Origin: Poecilobothrus nobilitatus
Taxonomy: Eukaryota; Arthropoda; Insecta; Diptera; Dolichopodidae
Direction: 5' to 3'
DNA: 64,000 nucleotides
NCBI GenBank assembly: GCA_947095535.1
Contig: OX352772.1
Location: 35,173,445-35,237,444, forward strand
In this document: one piece after another, positions 39,401 to 52,243 of the stretch
Layout: the number at the start of each line of letters is the position of its first letter
How positions within the stretch are numbered: position 1 is the stretch's first letter
The notes under the pieces: generated by a model
Told to the model about the DNA's origin: nothing
Database searches by the model: none
Seen by the model: the letters and a program-made list of their open reading frames with translations, nothing else
Made by a program: the position numbers and the translations under genes

Positions 39401-40895
39401 TGTCAGTATTATTGTTAATTCCACTTGATACCCACTTATCTTTATGTAAATCAATTACATCTTGAAATATAAATTTAACACGACTACTTATTTGTAAATC
39501 AGGTTGCCTTTTCTTTACCGTTTGATTAATATTTTTAATAATAAGTTCAATAGACATTGGATTATTCATATTATTATTACTGTTATTTGTATTAGACATT
39601 TGATTACTAATACTATTTTCATATTTTTTTCCAATGATTAAAAGTAATTTACATAAACATTCTAATTTTCTTTCAGAAAAAGGCTTTAATAATTTTTGTA
39701 TATAATTTTGTATTGTTTCAATATCAACCATAGAAATTTTAAATAGTTCTCCAATAAAATTTACAGTACCACATGATTTTCGTCGAAATTTCGATTCTTT
39801 TTCTTCTAAATCACTTACATCTTCCTCAGTTGTACTACCACCATCTGTTTGTGATGGTGATCTTGATGATTTTATTGTACTTGATATTATTAATTGAGAT
39901 TGTACTGTATCAATTAAGGTTAATTCAAATTCTCTATCTATTTTTTCTAATAAAAAGCTACGAAACGATCTTGCATTATATTTTCGTCTGTTTCTATTAT
40001 TGTTCGAATAACGCGTATCAATTGTTTCTAAACGTTGACATAATTTAGCATAAATATTAGAAAATTTCGACTCATCAATTGCCTTTTCAAATATTTGTGT
40101 AAGCATACATTCAATTCTATTTGGTAAATTAATTTTTTCAATGCTTAATATTTGTTCTACAAGTAATTCTAAATTTTTTGTAGTTAATTTATTTAATATA
40201 CCACGTATTTTCATTGCAAAATATTCATCTTTTTGTACATTATCATTATCACTATTAGTATTTTCTTCTGGATAACGTAATGAAACTGGTTTCCAAGCAT
40301 TAGTTGAACTTTGAAGTTGAATATCTTCTTTTAAACTAAGTTGAACATGAATTATTTCTAATTTCTTTTGTTTAGATTTGTTTTCATTATCTTCAAATTT
40401 GCTATCACTGTTTTCACCGATACTAGAAGATGAGCTAACAGCACCACTAATACCTCCCACATTAGTTCCAACATGTCCAATTTGTCCTAAATTATTACCA
40501 CAATTTACTGTATTTAAAGTATTTGCTCCACTTGAGCTATTTATACCCAAACGAACTTTTGGAAAATCTCGACACTTCGATAAAATAACTGGACAATGCT
40601 GAGCTTTGAATTTTGGTCTTTCTGTTGAAGCTGGTAAATTTCTATATGAATACAACATTTTTAAATTGTAAACTTTTTTATTCGCTTTCTTATTATCATA
40701 AGATAAATTTTCAGATTCATTGAATTCTTTTTTTATTGAATCAATGGAATTTCCAAAAATTCTTATGATAGAATTAAATGTGGGAACCAAAATATTATTA
40801 CAAGGGTATATAGCGTCGAATAAATATCGAAAAGGCCTTTCCTTTTTCCCCCTTTTAAAATCAAATTGTGGAGGCCGATCATAAAATTCCTCCAT
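36471..40895 (-). CDS. compact eIF4G-type translation initiation scaffold, two coding exons
   Basis: Coding exons 40895-39344 and 37906-36471 flank a 1437-bp GT-AG intron and join in phase to 995 aa. eIF4G bridges the cap-binding protein eIF4E, the helicase eIF4A and eIF3. Residues 74-82 (KVYNLKMLY) fit the eIF4E-binding pattern YxxxxL plus a bulky residue (Y76, L81), followed by a Ser/Gly linker. The MIF4G domain spans about 225-500: YFAMKIRGILNKLTTKNLEL, IFEKAIDESKFSNIYAKLCQ, VNFIGELFKISM and SSRVKFIFQDVIDL all match the eIF4G pattern. A MA3 domain follows in exon 2 (DLVKENLITNLYKIWDDIS onward) and a C-terminal W2/eIF5C-like region (LECLYAIELFFDN, HDVFLKWSKL). The full architecture is present, but the long N-terminal PABP-binding part of canonical eIF4G is missing. 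It could be a shortened paralogue, or upstream coding exons may exist beyond 40895. Confidence 0.9.
37907..39343 (-). other. intron of the eIF4G-like gene
   Basis: The donor is GTAAGT directly after ACCGGTG and the acceptor TTTGTTCTTAG. No coding or repeat family was recognised inside. Confidence 0.8.
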
Positions 40896-42103
40896 TGCAC
40901 CTTTTTTTATTTAATGTTTTTTTTTTTTTTTCCTTTTGAAATAACAAAATGATTTAACGAACAATTTACATTAAGAAGAAAAAAAACTCAAACGTCATTA
41001 TGATAACTTTTGAAACAAGAAAATTTGAAATGCTGAAATTTAAAACATTTAAAATTGAAACATTTAAATAAAAAATTGAAACTAGTAGACAGTTATCGAA
41101 ATTTATATTTTAAAAATTTTTCTTACTTTTGATTAAAAAAAAAAATATTCAATTATAAATTCAAAGTGATGTACAATGTACAATCAACATACACCTATTA
41201 TTTTTTTTTGCTATTTTTTGAAATTACGATGTAATTATGTTTCTTATTGACACAAGTATGTATCTAAAAAATTGTTCAATTTACAAAATAATTGTTTTGA
41301 ATAATAAAAAAGATATTTAATTGTACATAAGTATTTATTTTGGCAATTGTGCTAAAATTTGGCGAATCGCGATTGTCAAATAAAAGAAATACATTCTCAG
41401 AAGTACTATATAAATAATATATATCCGATTTACATATTTACACAAACCCACCCATCCAAGTAAATGCCTTTTTCAATATGTCAAATTCAAATTATAGTTT
41501 TGCAGGTGTGAGTGTGTGACGTGCGTTTTCTTATTTTCCAACAATACAAACACATGGATATTTCATCTCATGGTCAATATAAAGTCGTCATGAATATGTT
41601 GACCCGTTGACTAAATTTTTGGTTAGGGGTAAAAATTTTCAACATACTTTGGCTCCGTAATCTTACATTATGTACCTACCATTATTTCGTAAAAAAAAAA
41701 TATTGCTTTATAATATAATAAATAAAATATTATTTTATAATTTTATACATTAGAGAAAACGGTGATTATAAAAAAATAATAAAAATAAAAAAAATAGTTA
41801 ATATTAATACTTTGCGCAATACGATTAAATTATTTTTATTTTAATTTTTTTAAATCATTGTTTTTTTAGGTTACAATTCTCCTTTTTGAATTTATTCTAT
41901 TAGATGTGTGATCACAATTTGTTCAAGGTTTGTTTACCCACAGCAACTACAACAATACCATATCTCAATGATTTTCGGTGTTCGAAGAAAACATTCAGTT
42001 CCTCTCTCTTAATTTCAATTAACCAAAATTCGGGCTTATACATATTATGGGAATTTATTGGCTATACAAATATCCATATAATTACTTAAATCAGTAAGCC
42101 TTT
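40896..42103. other. upstream region of the eIF4G-like gene
   Basis: No coding sequence is recognised. A stretch at about 41450-41660 is less AT-rich and includes GTGTGAGTGTGTGACGTGCG, which might be promoter or 5' UTR sequence, but nothing decides it. Confidence 0.4.
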
Positions 42104-43032
42104 TACCGACCTCATACATTAATGTATAAGGTAGGTATTGTTTTCATACTAAAAATTTGTACCCCAGATTTTGGCAAAAATGCACTACTCTGGTGTGGAG
42201 AAGGCTGTAAAAAAATTTTTAACATGATGTCCGTCTGTGCGTGTGTGCGTGTGTGGGTATGTCTGTGGGCACGTGTACAGCTTAAACGACTGAGCGGAAT
42301 TTTTTGAAATTTCATATTTAAGGTTTTGACGTAAATATCTCGGATTGATAAGCTTTTGGAGTAAATCGGACAACCGCAAGTGGTAGTTTACTAGGGTACT
42401 TTTTAAGTTTTTTACGAATATTTCGTAACAGAAAAATTTTATGAGAAAAATTATTAAGAAAAAGTTATTACCCAAGTAAAGAGGAACAACTTTGCCATAG
42501 AACATTTTTTGATCCGACCAACTTTAACTTTTATTTATTTTTTTTTCTAAGTCCAAATTTCATTGCATAACACTCCATATGAATTTATATGAACAATTTT
42601 TTTTGTTTTTTTTTTATAATCTAAAAATTTATATGTATACATATGTACTTATATCTATGCATATTATTCTTTTGTTGATGACATAAAATTAAAACGGTAA
42701 AATTTTTGTTAGCAGATTCAATATTAATCTTATGTTTGTTTTGTATTTGTTTACAGTTTTTATTAATTTTTGCTTCTAATATTTTTAAATGAAAAAAAAA
42801 TCATATACCTGAAAAAAAAATCATATAATGTAAAAGGATGTATGAATGAATGCACATATATTTTTACGATTTCATTGCTTATTATTGTTATTGAATAAAA
42901 CAAAATGTTGTTAAATTATTAGAAGTTATTTTGCTTTTATATAAATTATTATGTAAATAAAAAATCTATAAATTTTGGCATGGTACTTTTCATATAGTGG
43001 CGGTCGGTCCTGTGGTGGAGACAGCTCATTTT
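42104..43032 (+). mobile_element. dispersed repeat family A, copy 2
   Basis: It matches 1569-2535 almost end to end: the opening TACCGACC hairpin, AGATTTTGGCAAAAATGCAC, GGGCACGTGTACAGCTTAAACGACTGAG, TTGTTGATGACATAAAATTA and the closing GGCGGTCGGTCCTGTGGTGG. It is shorter by small deletions, for instance within the ATTATT tract and CATAC repeats. Orientation is the same as copy 1. Open frames in it are not conserved between the copies. Confidence 0.7.
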
Positions 43033-46000
43033 TTTTCTCAATTTTATCATCTAATACAACTACCTTTATTAAAGTATTAAGTTGAAACTTTGCTTAACGG
43101 TATAAAAATTAAACTTTAAATCATGCGAATTAATTTTGTGCAATAAAAAAATTTCTGAATTTCCATATTTGAAAGTTAATTAATAATTTGTATGATTTGC
43201 CCAAAATGAAATAAAAAAAAGAACGAAATCGAAATCACCGCAGAAATAAACCGTTATGAATATCATATATATAAATGTATGTATACATATGCTTGTCTAT
43301 TTAGGCTTTCATTTAAGTCAATTTCAACTGGAAACACATTTTCTGTAATTGAACAACTCAATTTTTCCAGAAGTTTTAAAAAGCAATTAGTTCCCTGCAA
43401 ACTAATTTGTTATACATCAAAATTATTACCTTCAATATACCGAAATTAAATTTGTTATATCATTTTTTTAATTTCAGATCATGAAGTTTGCTTAAATTAA
43501 TAGATTCTGTTATTTTGTCAGTACGTGATCGCTATCAATTTTTTTCAGCTTCTTATTTGGGAGATAAATACTCAAAAGTTATAACATATACTAGGCTTAT
43601 ATTATATGTATGGAACCCCTCCAATTTTTTGCCTGACATTTTATAGTATTATATGCAGAATAACTTTTTCATTTGTTACATAATAAATTTAATTGTAAAA
43701 CTTTAGTAAATAAAATTCTAAAAATAATATTGCATAATATATCTTATATGATTTAGATTATAACTATAAGCTTGCCCTTTATGATATTATTTATTTATTT
43801 AATATTTACAAAAAATCAGGTTTAGAATATTTATGATGAATTCTATAAATTCTTTAATGATCATACAAGTCATATTTCAATAACCATTATGCATATGCAC
43901 TAAGACAGTAATGGGCAGTTGGGCACTGATAAACTACATATTATATGTACATGTACAAAGATTTACGCATTCGTTGCCAATTAAGAGTTATCTCGTAATT
44001 GATATCCTTATCGATACGATCACCTACGAGATAACTCGTAGTAAAACTTCTTTTATCAAATATAATTTAATTTCGATATGGCGTTTCGCATTAAATTTAT
44101 TCTCTCATTTTGGTACAGAAAATTTAATGAATTAACAATTTTTACAAAGAAATTTAAGAATAAAAAACTTGACCTGATATCATGGATCAAATTTACAAAA
44201 ATGTCCATGGTAGCTAATACGTTAACTAAAAAATAATTTAATTTTATCAAATTTTATTAATTTTATTTTATTTCAGATCATGATTCAATTTTCAATCATA
44301 TATTCAGATTTCAGATCTGATTAATGATAATTAATTTTTAATTTCACAAAATTCATATTAAAAAAAAAAATCATAATGTTGAATTAAATACAATATGAAA
44401 AAAGATAACGAAAAAAACAAATATTTAAATTAAAATTTAATTTTTTCGTTACTTTCAATCACATTGAAAATTTACCGCATGTGGAATATTTATATATAAA
44501 TTGTATCATATTTTCTTTTTATTATTAAAAATTAATCATTTTTTTTTCTATCCGGTTCTGTTAAAAAATATTTCCTTTTTTCTGACAAAAAGAAAATAAA
44601 ACTAAAAAGTTAACAAATAATAAATCTCCATATCGTCCTTCATTTAATCTTCATTCGTTTATTTATTACGCAAAATTTATAAGTTGATGTCCAAAAAAAT
44701 TGAATGATCACGTTCACAACATGTCATATTTAATGACATCTATCTGAAGGTTGATTTTATTTCTATCCGATGGATATTTTTAAGTACCCTTCCTTTTATG
44801 TCTCTGCTATTTTAATATTTTCAATTTTTGTAAAAATCATGAATATTTTCAACAAAATCTCGATTCTTAAAATCTAGTCATTTTTTATTTCTCTATTTTA
44901 GTGGTTTCTCTTTATATCATCCATTTATTTCTAAAAAAAAAAAAAAAATTACATTAAAAGTTTAAAATTATTCAAAATATAAACTAAAAACAACTTCAAT
45001 CAAACTTCAATGCCAGCCAATGATTTTAAATGCGTAAAAATTTAATACTTCCTTTTTATTTTTCAAACAGAGACGTTAAAACGTCAATGGCAAATTTGAA
45101 TTGTCTGGCAACTTTTCAAACGAAATATTAAAACCCTTTTATAAAAATGTTAATTATTATAACATTATAAAAAATAAAATACAATAATGTTTTATTAGAT
45201 AAAATGAAAATTATATAACCCCCTTACTTAATATTTTGAATCTTGAAATACCTTATTAAAGTTTCTATAAAAATCAAATTAAAAATTATTTGTAAAAATA
45301 TTTATTTTTAAAACATACTTACTTATTCATAAATAAAAAAATATTAAAGAAATATTTTACAAAATTTAATATAAATTGTACACCTATTATCTATATATTT
45401 TTATTTTTTTCTGTTCAAACATATTTATAATTTGATAAGATAAACTGAGTAGATAAATATTTTAACAAGAGTTTTATATAACCAAGTTAATCTTATTTAT
45501 ATACCATACATTTATGCATTTATTATCTTATTTATTTTTAATATCTAGTTATAGTGCATTCTATTGGTTTTTTTTTAATTTGTAAAAAATTAAAAAAAAA
45601 ACCGGTATTTCTAAACTATAAATTTTTTTTTTTTTAATTTTTAAACAATTGAAAAAGTTTTTTTTTTTGTTTGCTTATGATGTTTATTCTTATCAGTTGA
45701 AATAAAAATAAAAAAAATACCTAACCTGAAATTATCACAAATTATTTTAATAAAAATTTTTAACTAAATTTATAATTTTTAAATTTTTTACTAATTATAT
45801 TAATAAAAATTAAATAAATATTTGAAATCTTTATACATATTAATAATTTATATAATATAAAAAAAAAAAAAAAAACTGCGAATGTTGCAATATTTTACAA
45901 CGGTATTTTAAAAAGCAAAAAACTATAAACGTGGTAGGATAGATCATGTCTATGGATTACGCAATCAATTTGGCTGTTTTTGTGTTGATAAAAAAAATGT

Positions 46001-46518
46001 CACAATTTGACATTTCTTATTAACTATTTTAATCAAACAAACTTAGAAAGCAACGGTATGAAATGTCACGCAAGCGATAAGGCATCGAACAGAATCTGCA
46101 TCGCTTCTGATGGCTTTGTAATTTAGTTTTTTTGGAAAATGTCAAGTCTTGGCCTCAAATAGAATATAGTGAATCTCTTCTTTTATAAATTATCTTATTT
46201 AATAATAATAAACAAAATGGTGAAATTCAAACTTATAAATAAAAAAAAAAATCACCATCTTCAATGCATAACGATAGTTTTTCTTTTTTTGTCATTTCAG
46301 ATGCGTTAATTATTCTGCAAACTTTAGTTTCTGGTTTTGACATTTTTTATGTAATAACGGTCAAGATTTTCTATTAGAAAAATCGTTATTGTGAATAACA
46401 ATTTATTATTTTTCATATTTTTGTTTTTGTATGATCCCAGAAATATTTCAATATATGTACATATAAAAACATTTTTTTTTTAATTGTTAAAACAATATTA
46501 TTAATAATATTTATTTTT
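43033..46518. other. AT-rich intergenic region
   Basis: No gene or RNA recognised. Apart from the inverted repeat at 43985-44037 the region consists of AT-rich sequence with homopolymer runs. Confidence 0.5.
43985..44037. repeat. perfect 13-bp inverted repeat
   Basis: GAGTTATCTCGTA (43985-43997) and TACGAGATAACTC (44025-44037) are exact inverse complements around a 27-base spacer containing ATCGAT. Sequence around it is less AT-rich than usual here. It may be the core of a very short element or a protein-binding palindrome. Confidence 0.6.
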
Positions 46519-48100
46519 ATACCCGTATGAACTATGTTCAAGGGTATAATAAATTTGCCATTACGTTTGTGACACCTTAAAGGAGTCGAGCTAGATATAG
46601 TGTCAAAGGTATGGATCGGCTCAGAATCGAATTCTGAGTCGATTAAGCCATGTACGTCCGTCCGTCCGTCCGTCCGCACGATAACTCAAAAAATAAAGGA
46701 GCTAGGGGGCTGAAATTTTTTTTACGTCACTTTTGCAAAATTGTTAGTTTTGCTATTTAAATCCAACATTTTCGGTCGGCCGGTTCGAGTAGCTGCCATA
46801 CAACTTCTATCTTTATATAGAAATAACTCAGTATCTATTCAAGCTAGGTTTCTGAAATTTTGCAAATGATGATCAAGTTTTATGGCAACAACTTCTGTAA
46901 AATTTGGTTGTGCTGGTGCAGCGGGTTCGGGTAGCTGCCATACAACTTCTCCGTTTAAATGAGAATAACTCAGTGTTTATTGAAGCTAGGAATCTGAAAT
47001 TTAGTAAAGAGGTGTCGAGTTACATGCCAACAACTTTTGTAAAATTTGGTTTATCTAGAGCAGCCGGTTCAGACTTCTTGCACCTCTTGGAACCTAATGA
47101 AGCTAGGCGTCTGAAATTTTGCAAATGATGATCAAGTTTTATGGCAACAACTTCTGTAAACTTTGGTTGTGCTGGTGCAGCGGGTTCGGGTAGCTGCCAT
47201 ACAACTTCTCCGTTTAAATGAGAATAACTCAGAGTTTATTGAAGCTAGGAATCTGAAATTTAGTAAAGAGGTGTCGAGTTACATGCCAACAACTTTTGTA
47301 AAATTTGGTTGGTATAGAGCAGCCGGTTCAGGCTTCTTGCACCTCTTGGAACCTAATGAAGCTAGGCGTCTGAAATCTTGCAAATGATGATCAAGTTTTA
47401 TGGCAACAACTTCTGCAAAATTTGGTTGTGGTGGTACGATGGGTTCGGATAGCTGCCATACAACTTCTCTTTTTAAATGAAAATAACTCAGTGTCCGTCC
47501 GCACGATAACTCAAAAAATAAAGGAGTTAGGAGGCTGAAATTTTTTCACGTCACTTTTACAAAATTGTTAGTTTTGCTATTTAACTCCAGCATTTTCGGC
47601 CGCTGGGTTCGAGTAGCTGCCATACAACTTCTTTCTTTAAATGGAAATAACCCAGTGTCTATTCAATCTAGGTATCTGAAATTTTGCAAATGATGATCGA
47701 GTTTTATGGCAACAACTTCTGTAAAATTTGGTTGTGATGATATGACAGGTTCGGATAGTTGCCATACAACTTCTCTTTTTAAATGAAAATAACTCAGTGT
47801 CTATTGAAGCTAGCTATCTGAAATTTACTGAAAAAGTGTCGAGTTGCATGCCAAAAACTATTGTAAAATTTGAATGGTCTAAAGCAGCCGGTTCAGGCTT
47901 TTTGCATTTCTTGGAACTTAATGAAGCTAGGCGCAATAGATTCGGGTAGCTATCACATAAATATATCTCTGTAGTTCGGTACTAAAACATCTGAATGTTT
48001 TTAAAAGATGATCAAGTTTTATAGAAACAGGATATATTACGTTCATACGGGTATCCCAGAGTTGACACAGTCTACTCTACTGCACTCTTCCTCGTTTTAT
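46519..48100 (-). mobile_element. family B element with 259-bp tandem units, copy at 46.5 kb
   Basis: It lies inverted relative to the 16.8 kb copy. It has ATACCCGTATGAAC at 46519-46532 and the inverse complement GTTCATACGGGTAT at 48041-48054, 14-bp inverted repeats near both ends. The homologous sequence runs on about 45 bases to GCACTCTTCCTCG. A (CCGT)n tract sits at about 46648-46675, and the segment with CGCACGATAACTCAAAAAAT occurs twice (about 46673 and 47500). The unit landmark recurs at 259-base spacing (46930 and 47189). Two 74-codon open frames on the + strand are repeat by-products. No transposase frame. Confidence 0.8.
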
Positions 48101-48770
48101 TTAATCTTTTATTTTTTTCAGAAAATATTAGCATTATTCAAACAGAAACATACATATATCCTAAAAGCTATATAAATATAAAATATACTATAAATCTACA
48201 TACATATGTATGTACTTATAACAAGAATTTAAAATAAAATTAGTATTAAATAAGAAAAAGTGTATGGTAAGTGTATCAATACTTAATATGTACGTACTTT
48301 TAATTTCACTAAAAATACTCTAAATTTTACTTTTTTCTATTAGTTAATTTGGTGATTTTCGAAATAATCTGAAACTTAAAGGGTGTAAATTTCAAAATTT
48401 TGAATTTTCAATTTATTATTTTTTTTTGTAATTTTTTTGATATTATTTGTAATTTTATAAATAAAATTGAAATTAATAATCTTCTTTTCAATAGCTAGGA
48501 CTGTAATATTAATTTATTTGCATAATTTGCTTTTTATAACGTAATTCTAGAAAGTTTTATTAGTGAGAAAAATACTTCCCACGATCGAATTATATATGTA
48601 TGTACTTCACATAAAAGTAATTAAACTGGTATCAGCTTATACAAAACAAAAAACGTTGGTAAATTTTATATGAATACATAGATATCTAAAATCCAATCGT
48701 TTCAAATCAAAGGTAAATGTTAATAAGATGGTAGAATATTTTTTTTCATTGCCTAATATGATAAGGGAGA

Positions 48771-49438
48771 TTAAGTTGTTGAGGTTGAAAATACCCTAAA
48801 GAAGAATTTGAGAGATTGGGTGTTTTCATCATTTGAGGAATTAGCGCGAATTTTTAAAAGTAAAGAAATATTTTCATATAATGCTACAACTACTGGTACT
48901 CTGATCGTACCATATAGCGATGCAAGTAGAAAGAGTACTAGTAATGGTTGCAAACAATTTAAAAACAGAACATAAAACTTACACTGTAACGATAATAATA
49001 ATAATTTAGGTAGAAATGTTTTTCATGAGATAACTTCATAGAGTGCGTTCAATAATGGATTTATTGAATGTGAATATAGAAAAAGTATATAAGCCATCGT
49101 TTTACTTAGCAGTTCACGAGTCTTGTACAAGGAAGCAAAAATCATGAGAATAGATAATTTTATGATAAAATTAATCAGAAGTCATTATGATAGAGCACTA
49201 AATACTCCACAGAATGAATGTAGCTCCTGAGCATTTCATCTTCTTAGACAAATATGGATATATTGAAAACCAAGATCATGTCCCTATACTATTTCATTAT
49301 AGTAGACGGGCTACATGCAAAAAAATCGAATATATCCCAGGCAACATTAATGGAGATAATATAAGATTTGATATGTGCATAATAGAAAAAGATAAAATAA
49401 TAAGAAAAGATTATTGGTGGTTAAATACATATTAATAT
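48771..49438 (+). pseudogene. decayed unidentified coding stretch
   Basis: Several adjoining frame segments look like protein rather than AT-rich noise. One reads from about 48776 (VEVENTLKKNLRDWVFSSFE, then ELARIFKSKEIFSYN) to a stop near 48975. Another contains KPSFYLAVHESCTRKQKS (about 49090-49145). A third is the 73-codon frame 49214-49435, with HFIFLDKYGYIENQDHVPIL and IRKDYWWLN. Stops and frame changes separate them. I do not recognise the family. It could be a relic of a transposable element, of an integrated virus, or of a host gene; nothing here decides. Confidence 0.35.
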
Positions 49439-51081
49439 ATCATCTAAAAACACTTGTGTTATTTTAGCTTATAAGATTAGTTTTAGATACATTTAAGTTT
49501 AGGTTTAGCTAGGTTAAGTTAGTTAAGTTTTATAAAAAGAAAAATATTAAACATTGCTTTTTTTAAATTTTACAGTGATAAATAAATATTAATAATACAA
49601 CATACTGTAAATTAAATAATTAGAATAAATTTTAACTTATTAGATATTAAATTTAACATAAAAAAAATAAAATATTTTTAAATGTTAAAAAATTAAAATA
49701 ATTAAACCTTTTTTGTTAACTTTGTTTTGTAGGTTAAAATATTCATAAGACTGTAAAATTATAACAAAAAATAAAAGTAATTAAAAAAAAAAATATGGAA
49801 TTCTCGTTGCAAATATCATGTTGCAGCAGTAAAGTAAATGGATAAGTCAGTCTATACAGTCTATGGGATATAATCAGGTATCACGAGAAAAAAATAGAAA
49901 CGAATTTAAAATCAATATACCAAGTTTGAAAATAGTAGTCGAATATAATGGAAGCTGTGGTGAATGATATGCAATTGGAAGGAGGCCAGTTAAATGGTAG
50001 CACCGAATACTATGTTATATAATTATTATAAATAGTTTGAAATTGTTGTAGAAATGAAAACTGCTGGTGTTGAAATTAAAATACAACCAGTTATCTTTTG
50101 TTATATTTGAGTAATTTGACTGAAGAACTGATATGGGCCTATATTTTAAACGAAAAATCCAACGCCCAGCGGTTAAAAATGACATTTTCAATCAGTTTAG
50201 GATAAAGTTAAATTACAAAATTGGAAAACATGCCTACAAAAATTGGTACCTTTCGCAAACACGGTAGTACAAAATCTAAATGAAAACAATATATGTATGT
50301 ATGTATATGTTCATCATGTGAGGTACTTTTTATGCATCCTCTTTGTAAAGTTTAATACCAAAAAATTATACATATTTAACTAAAAAATATTAGTATTAAA
50401 TATTTTAAATAAATTTTATTCAGAATGTTATCTATAAGATGCTAACTTTATCGACTTTAAGCTTTTCAACTTTATAAAATGTTATTTATTCTAAAATAAA
50501 TTTTAAACCTGCTCAAAATTGATAGTACAAATTCAATTTGTATGTAGATATATAATTCAAAAATTTGAAATCTTTCATTTTAGAACCAAGCCATGAGAAA
50601 GCCTCATTTATGCTACAAAAAAATTTAATTTAAATATTTTGAGTACATAAAAAATAAAACAATTTTTTTTCCTTTTAAATAGATTTACATTTAATTATTT
50701 TAGTTATTTTATTTTCTTTCACATTTTTATTACAATTTCTTTGTTTCTGTGAACTTTTTTTTTTTTTTTATTAAGATGGTACAAGACAGAGTACTCTATT
50801 CCCTTGTTTAAAAATGTTCAAATTTAAAAAATTAAAAAATAAAAAGAAATGTTTTTTTTATTTCAAAACAAAACCTATATTCGAAACAAACGTAATAAAA
50901 TTTTTCATAACCTTAACTGAGAATTTTTTAATATTACTTCAGATTTTTTAATACAAATTTACAAAAAATTCAAAATAGTTTTAAAGTAACAAAACAAAAA
51001 TACTTTTTATATTAAAAAAAAAAAAAAAAGTAGTTTCCCATTTTATTTTAATTTTTTTTTTTTTTTTATTTAAATAAAAAT
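49439..51081. other. intergenic region, 3' side of skpA
   Basis: No gene is recognised. The part next to skpA has T-rich and A-rich tracts, with an AATAAA (minus strand) near 51045 that could serve skpA. Confidence 0.5.
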
Positions 51082-51570
51082 TTATTTTTCTTCACACCAT
51101 TCATTTTCTTTGCGAACTTGTTCTTCTTCAGCTGCAGTAAAATCATTTTTAATATTAAAGGTTTTTCGAATCTCTTCTGGAGTTTTTCCTTTGATCATAT
51201 TTGCAACAGTTTTGCATGTTACATCTAATAAACCTTTAATATCAAGATAATTAGCTGCCAAAATCAATTCAAATAAAGTTCCTTGATCAACTTTTAAAAA
51301 ATCAGCATCCCATGATGAAATATCATCAGTACGCTTTTCTTTATTTTCATCATCTTCTGTTGGTTGTGGATCATCTTTGTGATAATTAGCCCAATGCAAT
51401 ACTTTACGTAAAATTGCTGAATTAACATTTGGTAATGGCACAACAGCATCTTCGCCTTCATCCATTCCGCAATCTTCTAACATTGTTTTAATTGTACCAG
51501 AGCATTTTGCTATTTGGACATCAGTATCAAAAATTTCTCCATCATTTGATTGCAATTTGATGTTTGGCAT
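51082..51570 (-). CDS. skpA: SKP1 family protein, SCF adaptor
   Basis: A single coding exon of 162 aa, the normal length for animal Skp1. Skp1 links the cullin Cul1 to F-box proteins in SCF ubiquitin ligases. Visible features: the N-terminal BTB/POZ-like fold ([20 protein letters not shown]), the acidic linker [78 protein letters not shown] and the F-box-binding tail ending in WCEEK. Conservation is almost complete, which supports the skpA-type orthologue rather than a diverged tandem paralogue. A 5' UTR intron is likely: donor AAG|GTAAGTAA after 52244 and a T-rich acceptor AG at 51602-51603 upstream of the ATG. Confidence 0.96.
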   Translation of the reverse strand: MPNIKLQSNDGEIFDTDVQIAKCSGTIKTMLEDCGMDEGEDAVVPLPNVNSAILRKVLHWANYHKDDPQPTEDDENKEKRTDDISSWDADFLKVDQGTLFELILAANYLDIKGLLDVTCKTVANMIKGKTPEEIRKTFNIKNDFTAAEEEQVRKENEWCEEK

Positions 51571-51601
51571 GTTATCTGATTTTTTTTTTTATTTCTGAAT
51601 T

Positions 51602-52243
51602 CTAAAAAAAAAAATATATTTTGAATGAAAAATATATGAAGAGAAAATGAAAAATTAAAGATATAAATTATAAAAAAATTTAATAAATCTTTTAAAGTTT
51701 TTGATTATATAATTTCGGTATGTTACCTTCTTTTGAAGTCTTTACAAATTTTACAAAAAAAATTGATTAATCTTATGAAATTATTTTATATTTCATATTT
51801 ATTTTGTTTTTAATATTTATTTTACGCAATATAATTCATATTAAAAATATAGTAAAAGAAAGTACATATTAGTAAAAAATAAATGTAATCTTTAATATTT
51901 ATAATATGTATGTACATATGTACGTATTTTTTTAAAGAATGGTAAAAACACTGTAATCAAATCATTTAAATTTGATTGCTCCTTCCAAACCCTGATTCTT
52001 TTCTTTGTCCATTTCAAAATCTTGATATGAAATAAATAATTAATTTACTTATACAAACTTTTAACTAAAACATAAAAAAAAAAAATGTAGTAAACTTAAA
52101 ACAAAACAAAAAGGTTTTCATAAAACAACATAAAAGTTTTAAAACTACGAAAACTCAGAATTTTAATAATTTTTTTAATGGCGGATATTTTTTATTTTTT
52201 AGTTTTAAATTGTCATTCAAAAACTAATTTAAATTTTACTTAC
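51602..52243 (-). other. probable 5' UTR intron of skpA
   Basis: On the minus strand the perfect donor GTAAGT lies next to exon base 52244, and a T-tract followed by AG sits at 51602-51603, 33 bases upstream of the skpA ATG. The intron would be 642 bp. No transcript evidence is available. Confidence 0.5.
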
